Shown in pieces: positions 33,465 to 43,600 of a stretch of DNA of 64,000 nt. Each line of letters starts with the position of its first letter. Within the stretch, counting starts at the first letter, position 1. Source of the stretch: Myxococcaceae bacterium (GTDB lineage Bacteria > Myxococcota > Myxococcia > Myxococcales > Myxococcaceae); assembly GCA_016793095.1 (NCBI GenBank), contig JAEUJQ010000064.1, positions 19,187 through 83,186 on the forward strand, given 5' to 3'. A program made the position numbers and the translations under genes. The notes beneath the pieces were generated by a model. The model was given only the letters and a program-made list of their open reading frames with translations. It was not told the origin of the DNA and did not search any database.

Positions 33465-34805
33465 CTACGCGAGCAGGAACGGCATCGGGTTCGCGGCCTC
33501 GACCAGCTCCACCGCCTCCACCACCGCGCGGCGGGTCGGGTCGGTCGCGAGGTCCACCAGGGCGTCGAGGGGCGCGCCGGTCGCGCTGCGGAACACCTTC
33601 ACGACCGGGCGGGCGGCGTTCGCCGGGTCTCTCGGCACCTCGAGCACCACCGCCAGCTCGCCCGACGACAGCCGCACCGTCGAGCCCACCGGGTAGAGGC
33701 CGACGGTGGCGATGAAGAGCGACACCACGTCGGCGTCGAAGACGCCTCCAGCGCGACGCCGAAGCATGTGCAGCGCCTGGTCGGGCGCGAACGCCTTCCG
33801 CGGCGGCTGCGGGGTGGTGAGGCGGCTGTAGAAGGACGGCACCGCGATGAGGCGCGCGGCCGCGCCCGGTCGGAACAGCGGGTCGCCCGCGTTGGCCGGC
33901 AGCCCGCTCTCGAACGCACAGCTCGCCGACAGCATCGCGTCGCGGGTGAAGGCGAGCGAGGTGACGGCCAGCATCGAGCGCACGGGCAACTGCAGCGAGG
34001 TGTGCCGCCGCGCCTCGACGTCAGCGCCGGCCCGCGCGAGGTCGAGCCGCGCGAGGTCGTGGAGCAGCGCCGCCTCGGCGAGGTCCACCAGGGGCCCGCG
34101 CGGCAGCTCGAGCCGCCGCCCCATGAGGAGCGTCAGCGCCGAGGTGGCCACCAGGTGGAAGTGCAGCTCGCCCTGCAGGTTCGGGAAGCGCGTGAGGCCT
34201 GCCAGCAACGCGTCGGCGCCGGTGCTGGCTTCGGCGAGCTGCTGCACGCCGCGGCGCAACAACCCCAGCTTGAAGGGCTGCCGCGCGGTGACGTGGTCCA
34301 CCACCACCTTCGTCAGCATGGCGAGCCGCGCGTAGTTCCGCAGCACGTTCTGCCGCTTGTCGATGGTGCCGACGCCGAGGGCGCCAATCTCCTCCTTGCC
34401 GAGCGCGCGGAACCGGATGGGCCCGGCCTCGTGCACGACGGCCTCGGGCGTCTGGCTGTGCCAGTGCTTCTGGAAGACGCCGAGGAAGTCGAAGAGCTGC
34501 TCCTCGGTGACGTGCGGGTCGAAGCTGAGCTCGTGCACCTTGAGGCGCTCGAAGAGCTTCTTGAAGGCCTCGATGGTGTGCGCGACGCCGGGCCCCTGGG
34601 TGAGGAGCGCGCGGTTGACGAACATCGCGTCGGACGCCCAGAGGATGGTGAGCGGCTGCTCGCCCTCGAGGCTGCGGATGACCTCGTGCAGCTGCTGCAC
34701 GCCGGTGCGCAGCAGCTGGTTCGTCAGCGCGTGCACCTGCGCAGCCTTCAGCACCTGGGCGACGCGCTGGAGAATGACGGCGCGCGTGAAGGCCGGGGCG
34801 CTCAT
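33465..34805 (-). CDS. Degenerate HD-GYP-like domain protein
   Basis: 446 residues from ATG34805, overlapping the stop of the HEAT protein (ATGA). The C-terminal 230 residues follow the HD-GYP pattern: HFHLVATSALTLL, then LLHDLARLDLA (HD present, following Lys lost), and the distal helix AFAPDQALHMLRRRAGGVFD. The GYP motif itself is missing and the usual VADxYDA metal site is VPSFYSRL. Cyclic-di-GMP hydrolysis is therefore unlikely. The final segment (VGLYPVGSTVRLSSGELAVV) is a common tail in myxobacterial HD-GYP proteins. The N-terminal half (ILQRVAQVLKAAQVHALTN) is helical and unassigned. Likely a signalling partner of the upstream HEAT protein. Confidence 0.75.
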   Translation of the reverse strand: MSAPAFTRAVILQRVAQVLKAAQVHALTNQLLRTGVQQLHEVIRSLEGEQPLTILWASDAMFVNRALLTQGPGVAHTIEAFKKLFERLKVHELSFDPHVTEEQLFDFLGVFQKHWHSQTPEAVVHEAGPIRFRALGKEEIGALGVGTIDKRQNVLRNYARLAMLTKVVVDHVTARQPFKLGLLRRGVQQLAEASTGADALLAGLTRFPNLQGELHFHLVATSALTLLMGRRLELPRGPLVDLAEAALLHDLARLDLARAGADVEARRHTSLQLPVRSMLAVTSLAFTRDAMLSASCAFESGLPANAGDPLFRPGAAARLIAVPSFYSRLTTPQPPRKAFAPDQALHMLRRRAGGVFDADVVSLFIATVGLYPVGSTVRLSSGELAVVLEVPRDPANAARPVVKVFRSATGAPLDALVDLATDPTRRAVVEAVELVEAANPMPFLLA

Positions 34806-36574
34806 GCCTTGCCGCCCTTCTCCATCTTCGCCAGCACGTCGCTCGCCGCGCGGCGCACCTTCGGGTTCACCAGCAGCTTGCCGGCCAGCCCCTCGAGCGT
34901 CTTCGTCACGTGGGGCGTCGGGAAGTTCACCAGCGCCTCGATGCACGCGACCCGCACCGCCACGTCCTTCTGGTTCAGCGCGCCCTCGACGAGCAGCTCC
35001 TGCGCCTGCGCCGAGTGCATGCCGCCCAGCGCGGTGTAGATGACGACGCGCTCCTCGTCGGGCAGCTCCTTCTGCAGCAGCACCTTGAGCAGGGGCGCCG
35101 CCGACGCGTCCTCGATGAGGCCGAGCGCGCGAATGACGAGCCGCCGCACCGTCGCGTCGGTGTCGCCCAGCCGGTTGTGCAGGCGCGCCTTCGGCACCAG
35201 GAGGGCGTTCGACTCGTCGAGCTTCTGCGCGGCGGCGCGCCGCACACGCACGTCGGCCTGGGCCAGCGCGCGCCCGATGAGCTCGGCCGCGTCATTCGGC
35301 GGCAGCCGGGCGACGTTCTCGAGCGCGGCCAGCAGGCCCTTCTCGTCGAGCTGCTTCACCGGCGCCATCATCACGCCGGGCGCGGGCGTCACCCCGGCGA
35401 TGGCCTCGACGCGCGTGCGGCCGGCGTCCGTCTTCAGCTTCTGCCCGAGCTCGAGCATCTTCGGCCCGAAGGCGCGACCGAGCTTGCGCAGCGAGGCGTC
35501 GGCCGCCGCGGCGGTGGCGTCGTCGTCGAGGGCGAGCACCAGCTTCTCGAGCACCTTGTCGGTGGTGAGCGCCTTGCGGAACTCGGTGAGCGCCGCCACC
35601 CGCTCGGTCCCATGCCGCTGGTCGGCCCGCGTCGCCTCGAGCAGCCGCTGGAAGGCGTCGATGGCCTGCTCGAAGTGCCCCTCGGCCGCGAGCACGTCGG
35701 ACACGTGTGCGCAGGCGGCGGCGCAGGCGTCGCGCGAACCCGGCACCATCACCGCCGCGTTGAGCAGCGCCATCCAGAACCTCGGCAGGCTCTGCTGCAG
35801 CTCCTCGGTCGCGGCCTTCGCCAGCGCCGCGCGCGCCGAGGCGCTGGCATCTTCAGCGCGCTGCAGGGTGACGTCGTGGCGCGCGAGGTCATCGGCGGTG
35901 ATGTCGCGAATCCCCTCGCTGTCGAGCAGCGCGAGCGACTCGGCCGAGACGACGACGGCGCCCGCCTCCATCGCGCCGCTGGGCGGGGGCTGGTGCTGCA
36001 TCAGCGACATCAGCGACTCGACCTCGCTCTGGAAGGTGGAGCGCCAGCCCGCGTCGGCGCCGATCTTCTCGCCGCCGTCGCCCTCCTGGCCCGAGAGGTC
36101 CAGCGTGTCGAGGATGACGAGGCGAATGGACTTGAAGTCGGCCTCCCAGAAGCGGCTCGCGAGGCTCTCGCCGCCACCCTGCCCCTCGTCGCGGTGCCGC
36201 GTCCAGGCGTTGACGAGGGTGCGCACCTCGTCCACCGGCGCGCCCTGGAGAATGCTGACGCGCCGGACGCCCTCGGCGAAGAGGCTGCGCGCGAGGAAGT
36301 CGCGGCCCCCGCCGCGCGCCGTCATGGGTTGGCCGTCGAAGACGATGCCGGCGCCCGTCACCTCGAACTCGATCTCGCCGAACTTCGTGAGCACCGCCGT
36401 CAGGCGCTCCTGCAGCTTGTCCACCGCCTGCTGCACGCTGGGGTGGCCGGGCGAGTAGGTGCGGGCGGCCTCGCCGGCGCGCTGCAGGGCGACGATGAAC
36501 TCGCGGAAGGCGTCCAGCCGGGCCCGCCGCTCGGGGACGCTCAACGTCGGCTCGAGGCTCGCCGGCTCGCTCAT
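34802..36574 (-). CDS. HEAT-repeat protein
   Basis: 590 residues, soluble. The C-terminal half has HEAT-like pairs of helices with the expected Asp/Arg pattern (ADVRVRRAAAQKL, DTDATVRRLVIRALGLIED, QKDVAVRVACIEALVNF, NPKVRRAASDVLAKM). The N-terminal region (AREARTYS-like helix AGEAARTYSPGHPSVQQAVD, then EIEFEVTGAGIVFDGQPM) occurs in myxobacterial HEAT and HD-GYP companions, where the same segment precedes an output region. It is co-translated with the degenerate HD-GYP protein through a four-base overlap. Probable scaffold; no enzymatic motif is seen. Confidence 0.8.
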   Translation of the reverse strand: MSEPASLEPTLSVPERRARLDAFREFIVALQRAGEAARTYSPGHPSVQQAVDKLQERLTAVLTKFGEIEFEVTGAGIVFDGQPMTARGGGRDFLARSLFAEGVRRVSILQGAPVDEVRTLVNAWTRHRDEGQGGGESLASRFWEADFKSIRLVILDTLDLSGQEGDGGEKIGADAGWRSTFQSEVESLMSLMQHQPPPSGAMEAGAVVVSAESLALLDSEGIRDITADDLARHDVTLQRAEDASASARAALAKAATEELQQSLPRFWMALLNAAVMVPGSRDACAAACAHVSDVLAAEGHFEQAIDAFQRLLEATRADQRHGTERVAALTEFRKALTTDKVLEKLVLALDDDATAAAADASLRKLGRAFGPKMLELGQKLKTDAGRTRVEAIAGVTPAPGVMMAPVKQLDEKGLLAALENVARLPPNDAAELIGRALAQADVRVRRAAAQKLDESNALLVPKARLHNRLGDTDATVRRLVIRALGLIEDASAAPLLKVLLQKELPDEERVVIYTALGGMHSAQAQELLVEGALNQKDVAVRVACIEALVNFPTPHVTKTLEGLAGKLLVNPKVRRAASDVLAKMEKGGKA

Positions 36575-36610
36575 CTGCGCGCGCAGCCTAGCGCACCGCC
36601 CGCTTGAATC

Positions 36611-36631
36611 GACCTCCGTCGGAGGGAGGTC
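36611..36631. promoter_or_regulatory. 7-bp inverted repeat upstream of the HEAT gene
   Basis: GACCTCC and GGAGGTC form a perfect 7+7 inverted repeat with a seven-base loop, 37 bases before the HEAT-gene start and 120 bases after the stop of the Fe-S protein gene on the same strand. It could be an operator or leader hairpin. No T-run follows, so a standard terminator is not supported. Confidence 0.3.
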
Positions 36632-36750
36632 GTCACCGACGTCTGCGCGCGAGCCACGAGCGACGAACCACCCAGCCCGCTGCGCACCCTCCTTCGCTCA
36701 CCGACGCGGTGTGGGCGGGCGCTCCGGTTCGCCCGAACGAGGTCGACCTG

Positions 36751-38961
36751 TCAGCTCTGCACGGGCGTGGCGGGGACCGGAGCGGCAGGCGCCTTCGAGT
36801 CCATCGACTCGGCCACCAGCTCGGCGACGTCGCGCACCTTGACGGTCTCGCCGCGCTCGGTGTCGTTGAGGCCGTCCTTCACCATGGTGTGGCAGAAGGG
36901 GCACGCCACCGCGACCGTGCCCTCGGCCTTGCCCTTGAAGTGGCCCACCTCGCCCGGCTTCTTCATCGCGGTCGGGTCGGGCAGCGGCACCGACGGGTCC
37001 TTCGCGTGCGCGAGGGTGTTGGCGATCTCGTTCACGCGGTGGTGGTTGATGCGCTCGCCGAGGTGCTCCTCCATCCACATGCGGGCGCCGCCCGCGCCGC
37101 AGCAGAACGACTCGCGGCCCGAGCGCGGCAGCTCGACGACCTCGAGGCCGGGAATGGCCTTGAGCACCTGCCGCGGCGCCTCGAAGACGCCGTTGTGCCG
37201 GCCGAGGTAGCAGGGGTCGTGGTAGGTGAGCTTCTCGTTCATCACCTTCGACAGCTTGATGCGCCCGGCCTTGAGCAGCTCGTTGATGAGCTCGGTGTGC
37301 GAGATGACGCGGTAGTTCCCTCCGAAGTCCGGGTACTCGTTCTTGATGGTGTTGAAGCAGTGGGGGCACTGCGTGACGATGGCCTTGATGCCCTTGCCGT
37401 TCCACGCCTCGACGTTCATCTTCGCGAGCGTCTGGTAGAGGTACTCGTTGCCGCCGCGGCGGGCCGAGTCGCCGGTGCAGGTCTCTTCGGCGCCCAGCGT
37501 CGCGAACTTCACGCCGGCCTCGGTCAGCACCTTCGCGACCGCCTTCGACACCTTCTTCATGCGGTCGTCGTACGAGCCCGCGCAGCCCACGTAGAAGAGG
37601 TACTCGTAGGTGCCGCCGTCTCCCCACTTCGGCAGCGGCGTCTCGCCTTCCCACTCGGCGCGCTTGTCCTGGCCGATGCCCCACGGGTTGCCCTGGCGCT
37701 CCATGCCCTCGAAGACGCGCTGCAGCTCGGGCGGGAAGTCGGCCTCGACCTGCACCTTGTAGCGGCGCATGTCGATGAGGCGCGGCACGTTCTCGATGAA
37801 GACGGGGCAGGCCTGCTCGCACCAGCCGCACGAGGTGCACGCCCAGATGGTCTCGGCCGAGAGCACCCCGGGCACCAGCGAGGGCACCTCGACGTCCTTG
37901 CCGTCCACGGTGGCCATCACCTTGCCGTCGTCCGTCTTCTTCGCGGTGGCCTTCCACTGCGGCAGCTCGGCCTCGTGCTTCCAGAGGAACTGCTTGATGG
38001 ACTGGTTGACGCCCTTGTGGGTGAGGGGCTTGCCGGTGAGGTACGTCGGGCAGTGCGTCTGGCAGCGGCCGCACTCGGTGCAGGTGTTGACGTCGAGGCC
38101 CTGCTTCCACGAGAGGTCGAGCACCGTCTTCGCGCCGAACTCCTCCTTCTCGAGGTTGGGCGAGGGCAGCTGCGCGCTCGACGACATCGTGGGGTTCGCC
38201 TCTGCAGGCAGCCGCTTGAGGAAGACGTTCCCGAGGCCGACGACGACGTGGAAGTGCTTCCCGTGCGGCAGGAAGTTGAGGAACGTCATGATGATGGCGC
38301 AGTGGGTCCAGAAGCTGATGACGCCGAGGGTGTGCAGCGTCTCGGTGGAGACGCCCGCGAGCAGCGTGCCGACGCCGCTGGTGACGGGCTCCCAGGACGA
38401 GAAGTCGATGCCCTGCTCGCGCAGGTGCGAGGCGCCGAAGATGAACTCGGTCACCATGAGGGCGCTGATGAAGCCGAGGATGAGCAGGGCCTCGTTCGAC
38501 TTCGTGAGGCGGTCGGGCTTGACGGCGACGCGCAGCACGAAGAAGTAGGTCGCGCCGAGCAGCGCGCCGGCGGCCACCACGTCCTTCAACAGCAGGTACA
38601 CCGCGTACGGCGTCTTGAGCCACGCGACGTCCACCCAGAACGGGTCCGACAGGTTCGACAGCGTCGCCAGCGCGCCCGACGAGAAGCCCATCACGAAGAG
38701 CATCACCGTGCGCAGCGCGAGCACCACGAAGGCGCTGAAGATGAGCACGTGCATCAAGCCGGGCACGAACTCCTCGGGGTCCACCATGCGCCTCTGGCCG
38801 AAGCCGAAGATGGCGAGCGCCTTCACGCGGTCGCCCTTGCGGTCGAGCCGGTTGCCGGGCACGGCCTTGAGCGCCGCCATGCCCTTGAGCCGCCCCACCA
38901 TCGTCTTCAGGAAGAAACCGACGCCGACGACGAGCAGCAGGCCTGTGAAGAGCGGGTTCAT
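36751..38961 (-). CDS. Membrane Fe-S oxidoreductase, ETF:menaquinone-oxidoreductase-like
   Basis: 736 residues. N-terminal third: about five to six membrane helices with spaced His (HVLIFSAF, FWTHCAIIM, HGKHFHVVVG), like a NarI-type heme b domain. Middle: two [4Fe-4S] motifs, CTECGRCQTHCP and CTSCGWCEQACP. C-terminal third: two CCG domains; the first has VGCAGSYDDR and CPHCFN, the second DPCYLGRHNGVF and FCCGAGGARM. This set matches the membrane Fe-S oxidoreductases proposed to pass electrons from electron-transfer flavoprotein to menaquinone during acyl-CoA oxidation. No etfAB or acyl-CoA dehydrogenase gene is adjacent here, so the partner is inferred from family knowledge. Stands alone between the HEAT and DUF1152 genes. 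Confidence 0.85.
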   Translation of the reverse strand: MNPLFTGLLLVVGVGFFLKTMVGRLKGMAALKAVPGNRLDRKGDRVKALAIFGFGQRRMVDPEEFVPGLMHVLIFSAFVVLALRTVMLFVMGFSSGALATLSNLSDPFWVDVAWLKTPYAVYLLLKDVVAAGALLGATYFFVLRVAVKPDRLTKSNEALLILGFISALMVTEFIFGASHLREQGIDFSSWEPVTSGVGTLLAGVSTETLHTLGVISFWTHCAIIMTFLNFLPHGKHFHVVVGLGNVFLKRLPAEANPTMSSSAQLPSPNLEKEEFGAKTVLDLSWKQGLDVNTCTECGRCQTHCPTYLTGKPLTHKGVNQSIKQFLWKHEAELPQWKATAKKTDDGKVMATVDGKDVEVPSLVPGVLSAETIWACTSCGWCEQACPVFIENVPRLIDMRRYKVQVEADFPPELQRVFEGMERQGNPWGIGQDKRAEWEGETPLPKWGDGGTYEYLFYVGCAGSYDDRMKKVSKAVAKVLTEAGVKFATLGAEETCTGDSARRGGNEYLYQTLAKMNVEAWNGKGIKAIVTQCPHCFNTIKNEYPDFGGNYRVISHTELINELLKAGRIKLSKVMNEKLTYHDPCYLGRHNGVFEAPRQVLKAIPGLEVVELPRSGRESFCCGAGGARMWMEEHLGERINHHRVNEIANTLAHAKDPSVPLPDPTAMKKPGEVGHFKGKAEGTVAVACPFCHTMVKDGLNDTERGETVKVRDVAELVAESMDSKAPAAPVPATPVQS

Positions 38962-39046
38962 GAGCCGTCAGGTAGCAGAACCCGGAGCGGTTGGCAGCGT
39001 GAAGCGAGCGGCACGTGAAGCGAGCGGCGCGTCGAGGCCTGTTCCG

Positions 39047-40087
39047 TCAGAGGTAGCGCCCGCGCGGGTTGCGCAGGTCGGCGTGTCGCGGGAGGTCCTC
39101 GACGGGCCGCAGGCCGATGGCTGCCCGAGCCTCGAGGACTGCCGAGAGCTGCTCCTGCACCGAGCGCGCGCCGGCGACCCAGCTCGCGATGCGCGAGCGT
39201 GCGGCGACCTTCTCGACGTCGAACCCGAACAGGGTGGACATCAGCGGCCAGAGGAACAGCTCCCCTGGCGCAACGCGGCTGGCGAGGCGGGGCGGCAGCT
39301 CGGCTCCACCGAAGTAGCCGTCGGCGGCGGCGAGGATGCTGCCGGCGAGCACCGAGCGGAAGGAGTGGTGGCGGTCGAGGTGGTCGAGCAGCGCGCGGTA
39401 CGTCCCGACGAGCTCTCCGGCCGGGTCGAGCCCGAGCGCTCCGAGGTAGCCCCCTTGCCGGCTGAGCTCGGCGATGGCCCTCAGCGTCGCGGCGTCGGAC
39501 ACGTGGTTGAAGCGGTCGGCGCCCACGCCGATCGCGAGCAGCAGCTTCGCCTGGAGGCCCTCGAGCCCTGCGACGGTCGCGATGGACACCGCGTCTTCGA
39601 TCGGGTCGCCGAGCCCCTCCTCGTCGCCTGCCATCAGCGAGTCCGACCCGCCATCGACGAGCACCACCGCGTCGACCTCGTGGCGCCGGATCAACGTCTG
39701 GTACAGGGCGGTCAGCCGAGCCACGGTGAAGTCCCGCGCGTAGTAGGCGTAGATGGAGTGCGGCGCGTCGGCCGGGTAGCGCGCGTCGAGGAACGCCGCG
39801 GCGTGCACCTCGGGGCCATAGCTCGGCGACGCGAGCGCGCGGGCGTCGACCCGCTTGGCGATGACCCCGTCCTCCCCGAACACGACCTCGCCGCCCCGAA
39901 TCGCGGCGGGGTCTCCGAACGAGTAGCTGCCGACGACGATGGTCTTGCCCATCCTCCGCAGCGCCGGCCACAGCATGAGCCCGTGCACGAAGTCGAAGCC
40001 GCCGCCGCAGCCCGCGAGGAGCACGGTGCGGATCTCTGGCCGCGCCAGGACGTCGGCAAAGGCAGGCAGGAAGCCGGCGGCGCTCAT
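39047..40087 (-). CDS. DUF1152 family protein
   Basis: 346 residues, no signal peptide or membrane helix. The N-terminal Gly-rich segment TVLLAGCGGGFDFVHGL (residues 21-37) and the central VVLVDGGSDSLMAGDEEGLG and DAVSIATVAGLE segments match the DUF1152 family, whose members are found in bacteria and archaea and have no known activity. The Asp- and Gly-rich loops suggest nucleotide or metal binding. It sits 59 bases downstream (leftward) of the OsmC-like gene on the same strand and may be co-transcribed. Confidence 0.85.
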   Translation of the reverse strand: MSAAGFLPAFADVLARPEIRTVLLAGCGGGFDFVHGLMLWPALRRMGKTIVVGSYSFGDPAAIRGGEVVFGEDGVIAKRVDARALASPSYGPEVHAAAFLDARYPADAPHSIYAYYARDFTVARLTALYQTLIRRHEVDAVVLVDGGSDSLMAGDEEGLGDPIEDAVSIATVAGLEGLQAKLLLAIGVGADRFNHVSDAATLRAIAELSRQGGYLGALGLDPAGELVGTYRALLDHLDRHHSFRSVLAGSILAAADGYFGGAELPPRLASRVAPGELFLWPLMSTLFGFDVEKVAARSRIASWVAGARSVQEQLSAVLEARAAIGLRPVEDLPRHADLRNPRGRYL

Positions 40088-40146
40088 CCCGTCATCCTAC
40101 GCCGCGCACCCGGTGACTCGCAGCCGTCCTCCAGACGACGGCGCGC

Positions 40147-40590
40147 TCAGGCGGTCTTCGGCTCCACCCGCACGTCCACCGGCAGGCCAGACCGCACGCT
40201 CTGCGTCACCACGCAGAAGTCCTCGAAGGCGTCGATGGCGTCGTCCACCGCGGCGGCGCTCGCGTCGGGCGTCAGCGTGGGGACGACGTTCACCTGCACG
40301 CGCTGAATGCGCAGGCGGTTCTGCTCGTTGCGCCCGAGCTCGACGTGCGCGGTGGCCGTGAGGCCCTTCACCGTGACGCCCTTCTTCCCGAGCGCGAACA
40401 GCAGCGACGCCGCGAGGCAGTTCACCAGCGCCGCGGCCAACATGCGCGAGGGGTTCGGCCCTTCGCCCTTGCCCAGAGGCGGCGGCTCGTCGGTCACCAG
40501 CGGCGGCACGTCGGTGCCCTCGAAGCGAATGGTGAAGCGGTAGCCCTCGTCGCGGGTCGCGGTGAGGTCGAACGTGGAGGTCGTGCTCAT
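40147..40590 (-). CDS. OsmC-family protein
   Basis: 147 residues with the OsmC pattern: SRMLAAALVNCLAASLLF with Cys58 and EDFCVVTQSVR with Cys126, the two redox Cys that reduce organic hydroperoxides in OsmC and Ohr. KGLTATAHVELG and IQRVQVNVV are the intervening strands. The branch looks like the YhfA/OsmC-like group rather than Ohr. Cytoplasmic dimer expected. It is divergent from the kinase gene at 40672, with 81 bases between. Confidence 0.88.
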   Translation of the reverse strand: MSTTSTFDLTATRDEGYRFTIRFEGTDVPPLVTDEPPPLGKGEGPNPSRMLAAALVNCLAASLLFALGKKGVTVKGLTATAHVELGRNEQNRLRIQRVQVNVVPTLTPDASAAAVDDAIDAFEDFCVVTQSVRSGLPVDVRVEPKTA

Positions 40591-40671
40591 GGTGGCTCTT
40601 CGAGCCCCCGAGAACGTGCCACGGTTCGCTGACGCTGATCAGCCGCAACAATTGCATGGGACTCCCACCAC

Positions 40672-43600
40672 ATGTCGCCATTCGCCAGTGGCCGCCTGTG
40701 GCAGACTCGGAGTCGGGTGGGCCACACGTTTCACCATCGCTTCGAGTCGGGGAAGGCGTTCCAGTCGAGCTGGGAGGAGTCGCTGCACGGTGGTGAGCTG
40801 TTCGTGCTCACGCCAGCGAGCCCCGACATCGGCGACGCCGTCGTCGTCGAGCTGGCCGTCGGCGAGCATCGGCAGCCGCTCGAGGCCGAGGTCATCGGGC
40901 TCGAGACCGACCTCGCGGGCCAGCCCGGCGTTCGGGTGGCGATGACGCCGCGCTCGCTGCCGGCGCTGCGGGCCTTCGCGGACAAAGTGGTGGGCGCGAT
41001 GGCCCGGGAGGCCCTCGCCCTCGAGGACACCGCGTCGCCGCACGAGGCCGCGACGGTGAAGGAGACCGATGCACAGGCTCCCGGTTCTTCGGAGCGCCAG
41101 GCTCACGTGAGAGACCTCGGTGCTGGTGAGGCAGGCGCCGCGTCGGTGGGCCACGGCGACACGCACGTCTCGCTCCGGCCCTCGCAGGTGTCGCTGCCGC
41201 GCCTCGACGACCGTCCCTCGCCGGCCACCACGGGCGTGTTGCCGCCGCGGCCACAGGCTCTGCCCCGGCCGCTCGAGTCGACCGGCGTGCTGCCGCCGCG
41301 CCCGGAACCCACTGGCATGCTGCCGCCCCGGCCGCCTGTCACGCCCGCCGCGGTCGCCTCGCCTCCGCCCGCTGGCGTGCGCCTGGGTGACACCAACCCG
41401 GTACCCCGCATCACCCCCTCGAGCGGGGACGGCCCTGGCGCGAGCGGGGAGGTGCGCCTCAAGCCCGGTGACGTCATCGGCGGCCGCTTCCAGGTCGAGG
41501 CCCACATCGGCGAAGGCGGGATGGGCGAGGTGTACCGGGCGACACACGTGTACCTGAAGCGCACCGTCGCGCTGAAGGTGCTGCACCGGCGCCTCGTGTC
41601 GAACCAGGACGCCTGGGCCCGCTTTCAGCGCGAGGCCGAGCTCGTCTCGCAGCTCGAGGGGCCCAACATCGTCCGCACCTTCGACTTCGGGCGCCTCGAC
41701 GACGGCCAGCCCTTCCTCTCGATGGAGTTCGTCGAGGGCGAGACGCTGGACAAGATGCTCGACCGCGGCCCGCTCGAGGTGAAGGACGCGGCCACCGTGC
41801 TCGCGCAGGTGTGCGAGGGCCTCGCCGAGGCGCACGCGCTGGGCATCGTGCACCGCGACCTCAAGCCCCCCAACATCATGATGGGGCGGCGCCGCGACGG
41901 ACGAGTCATCGCGAAGATCCTCGACTTCGGCATCGCGCGCCTCGCCGCGGCCGGCCAGGAGAAGCTGACCGCCACGGGCGCCGTCATCGGCACGCCGTCG
42001 TACCTCGCCCCCGAGCAGGCCCAGGGGGGCGACATCGACGCGCGCACCGACCTCTACTCGCTGGGCTGCGTGGCCTACGAGCTGCTCACCGGCCGCGTGC
42101 CCTTCAAGGCCGACTCGCTGGCGCGCCTCATCCTCATGCACCTGCAGGAGCGGCCGCGGCCTCTCGAGGCCTACCGTCCGTCGCTCGGCGAGTGGCCCGC
42201 GGTGAACGAGGTCGTCCTCAAGGCGCTCGAGAAGGACCCGAAGGCGCGCTTCCAGTCGGTGACCGAATTCGCCGAGGCGCTGAGCGAGGCTGTCGGAGGC
42301 AAGGCGAAGGCCTCCGAGAAGGACACGCCCGCGTCCGAGCCCGCGTGGGGCGTCGAGAAGATGCCCCTCATTACGGCGCCACCGCCGCAGTCCCTCGCCC
42401 TCGCGCCCGCGCCGACGCCTCAACCGCCTCCTGGCATCGGCGCGCGACCCGGGCTGTCAGGCCTCACGCCCGCGTTCGTGCCGCGACCGTCCAGCACCTC
42501 GGGGCAAACCACCGCCTCCATCCCGCCGGGCGAGACGACGCGGGGGGTGTCGGGCCTGCAGACGGCGTACGTGCCGCCGGGTGGCCTCCAGGCGCCGCAG
42601 CCCAGGCTCGCACAGCCCACGTCGCTCGCGGCCTCTGACTACGCCAACGCCGGCGCGTCCGAGGGCCGTCTGGGCCGCCTCGGCGAGGTGCTCGCGCAGT
42701 TCAACTTCCCCCTGAGCCCCGACCGCGTCGCGAAGTGCGAGGCGCTGCGCGCGACGATGCCGGGCTCGCTGCCCATCGCCTGGGTGCTGGCCATCGAGCC
42801 GCTGCGCGCGCAGGACCCGACGGCCTTCGGGCAGCTCCTGACGGTGTGCACCGACGTGGCGCTCGAGTGGGGTGGGCTGCTCGACGACGTCACCTCCTCG
42901 ACCTTCGTCTTCGTCTTCTTCGGGCTGGGAGCACAGGCCCGCTGCGTGCTCGCCGCCCAGGAGGTACGCGAGCGGCTCGAGGTGCGCCTCGACGGCGAGA
43001 AGGCCGACGCACCGGCGCTGAAGCTGGGCATCTCAGGCAGCCGCCTGCGCGCAGACCCTGACGGCGCCATCGAGGGCGAGGCCGTCGGTGCCGCGAAGGC
43101 GCTCGCGAAGGGCACCGCCGCCGGCCGCTGCGTGCTCGCGCGCGGCTTCGCGAACGCGGTGAACGACCTGCTCGACCTCGAGCCCGTCGATGACGACGTC
43201 GTGCAGGTGGTGGGCCGGAAGCCGGTGGCCGCGAAGGCCATGGTGACGGTTGGCTTCGACGCCGTCGCTCAGGCCCTCGACGCGCGCGTGGGAGCGCTGC
43301 TCAGGGGTGAGGTAGCGCCGCTGGTGGTGACGGGCCCCCGCCGCGCCGGGCGAACGCAGGTGGCCCAGGAGTTCGCGGTGCGCGCCCAGCAGCAGGGGGC
43401 CTTCGTCCTCTTCTCGTCGGGCCTGCGCGGCGGCGGCGGCAGCTCCCTCGCCGAGCTCGTCTGCCAGCTCTGCCACGTGCCCTTCTCCGCCCGTCACGCG
43501 GGGCTCGGGCCCGCGCTCGACAAGCTCGGCCTGCAGCCAGCGCAGCGCGAAGCGGTGCTCCTCGCCTGCCAGCTGCGCGTCGCGCCGACGCCGGTGGGTG

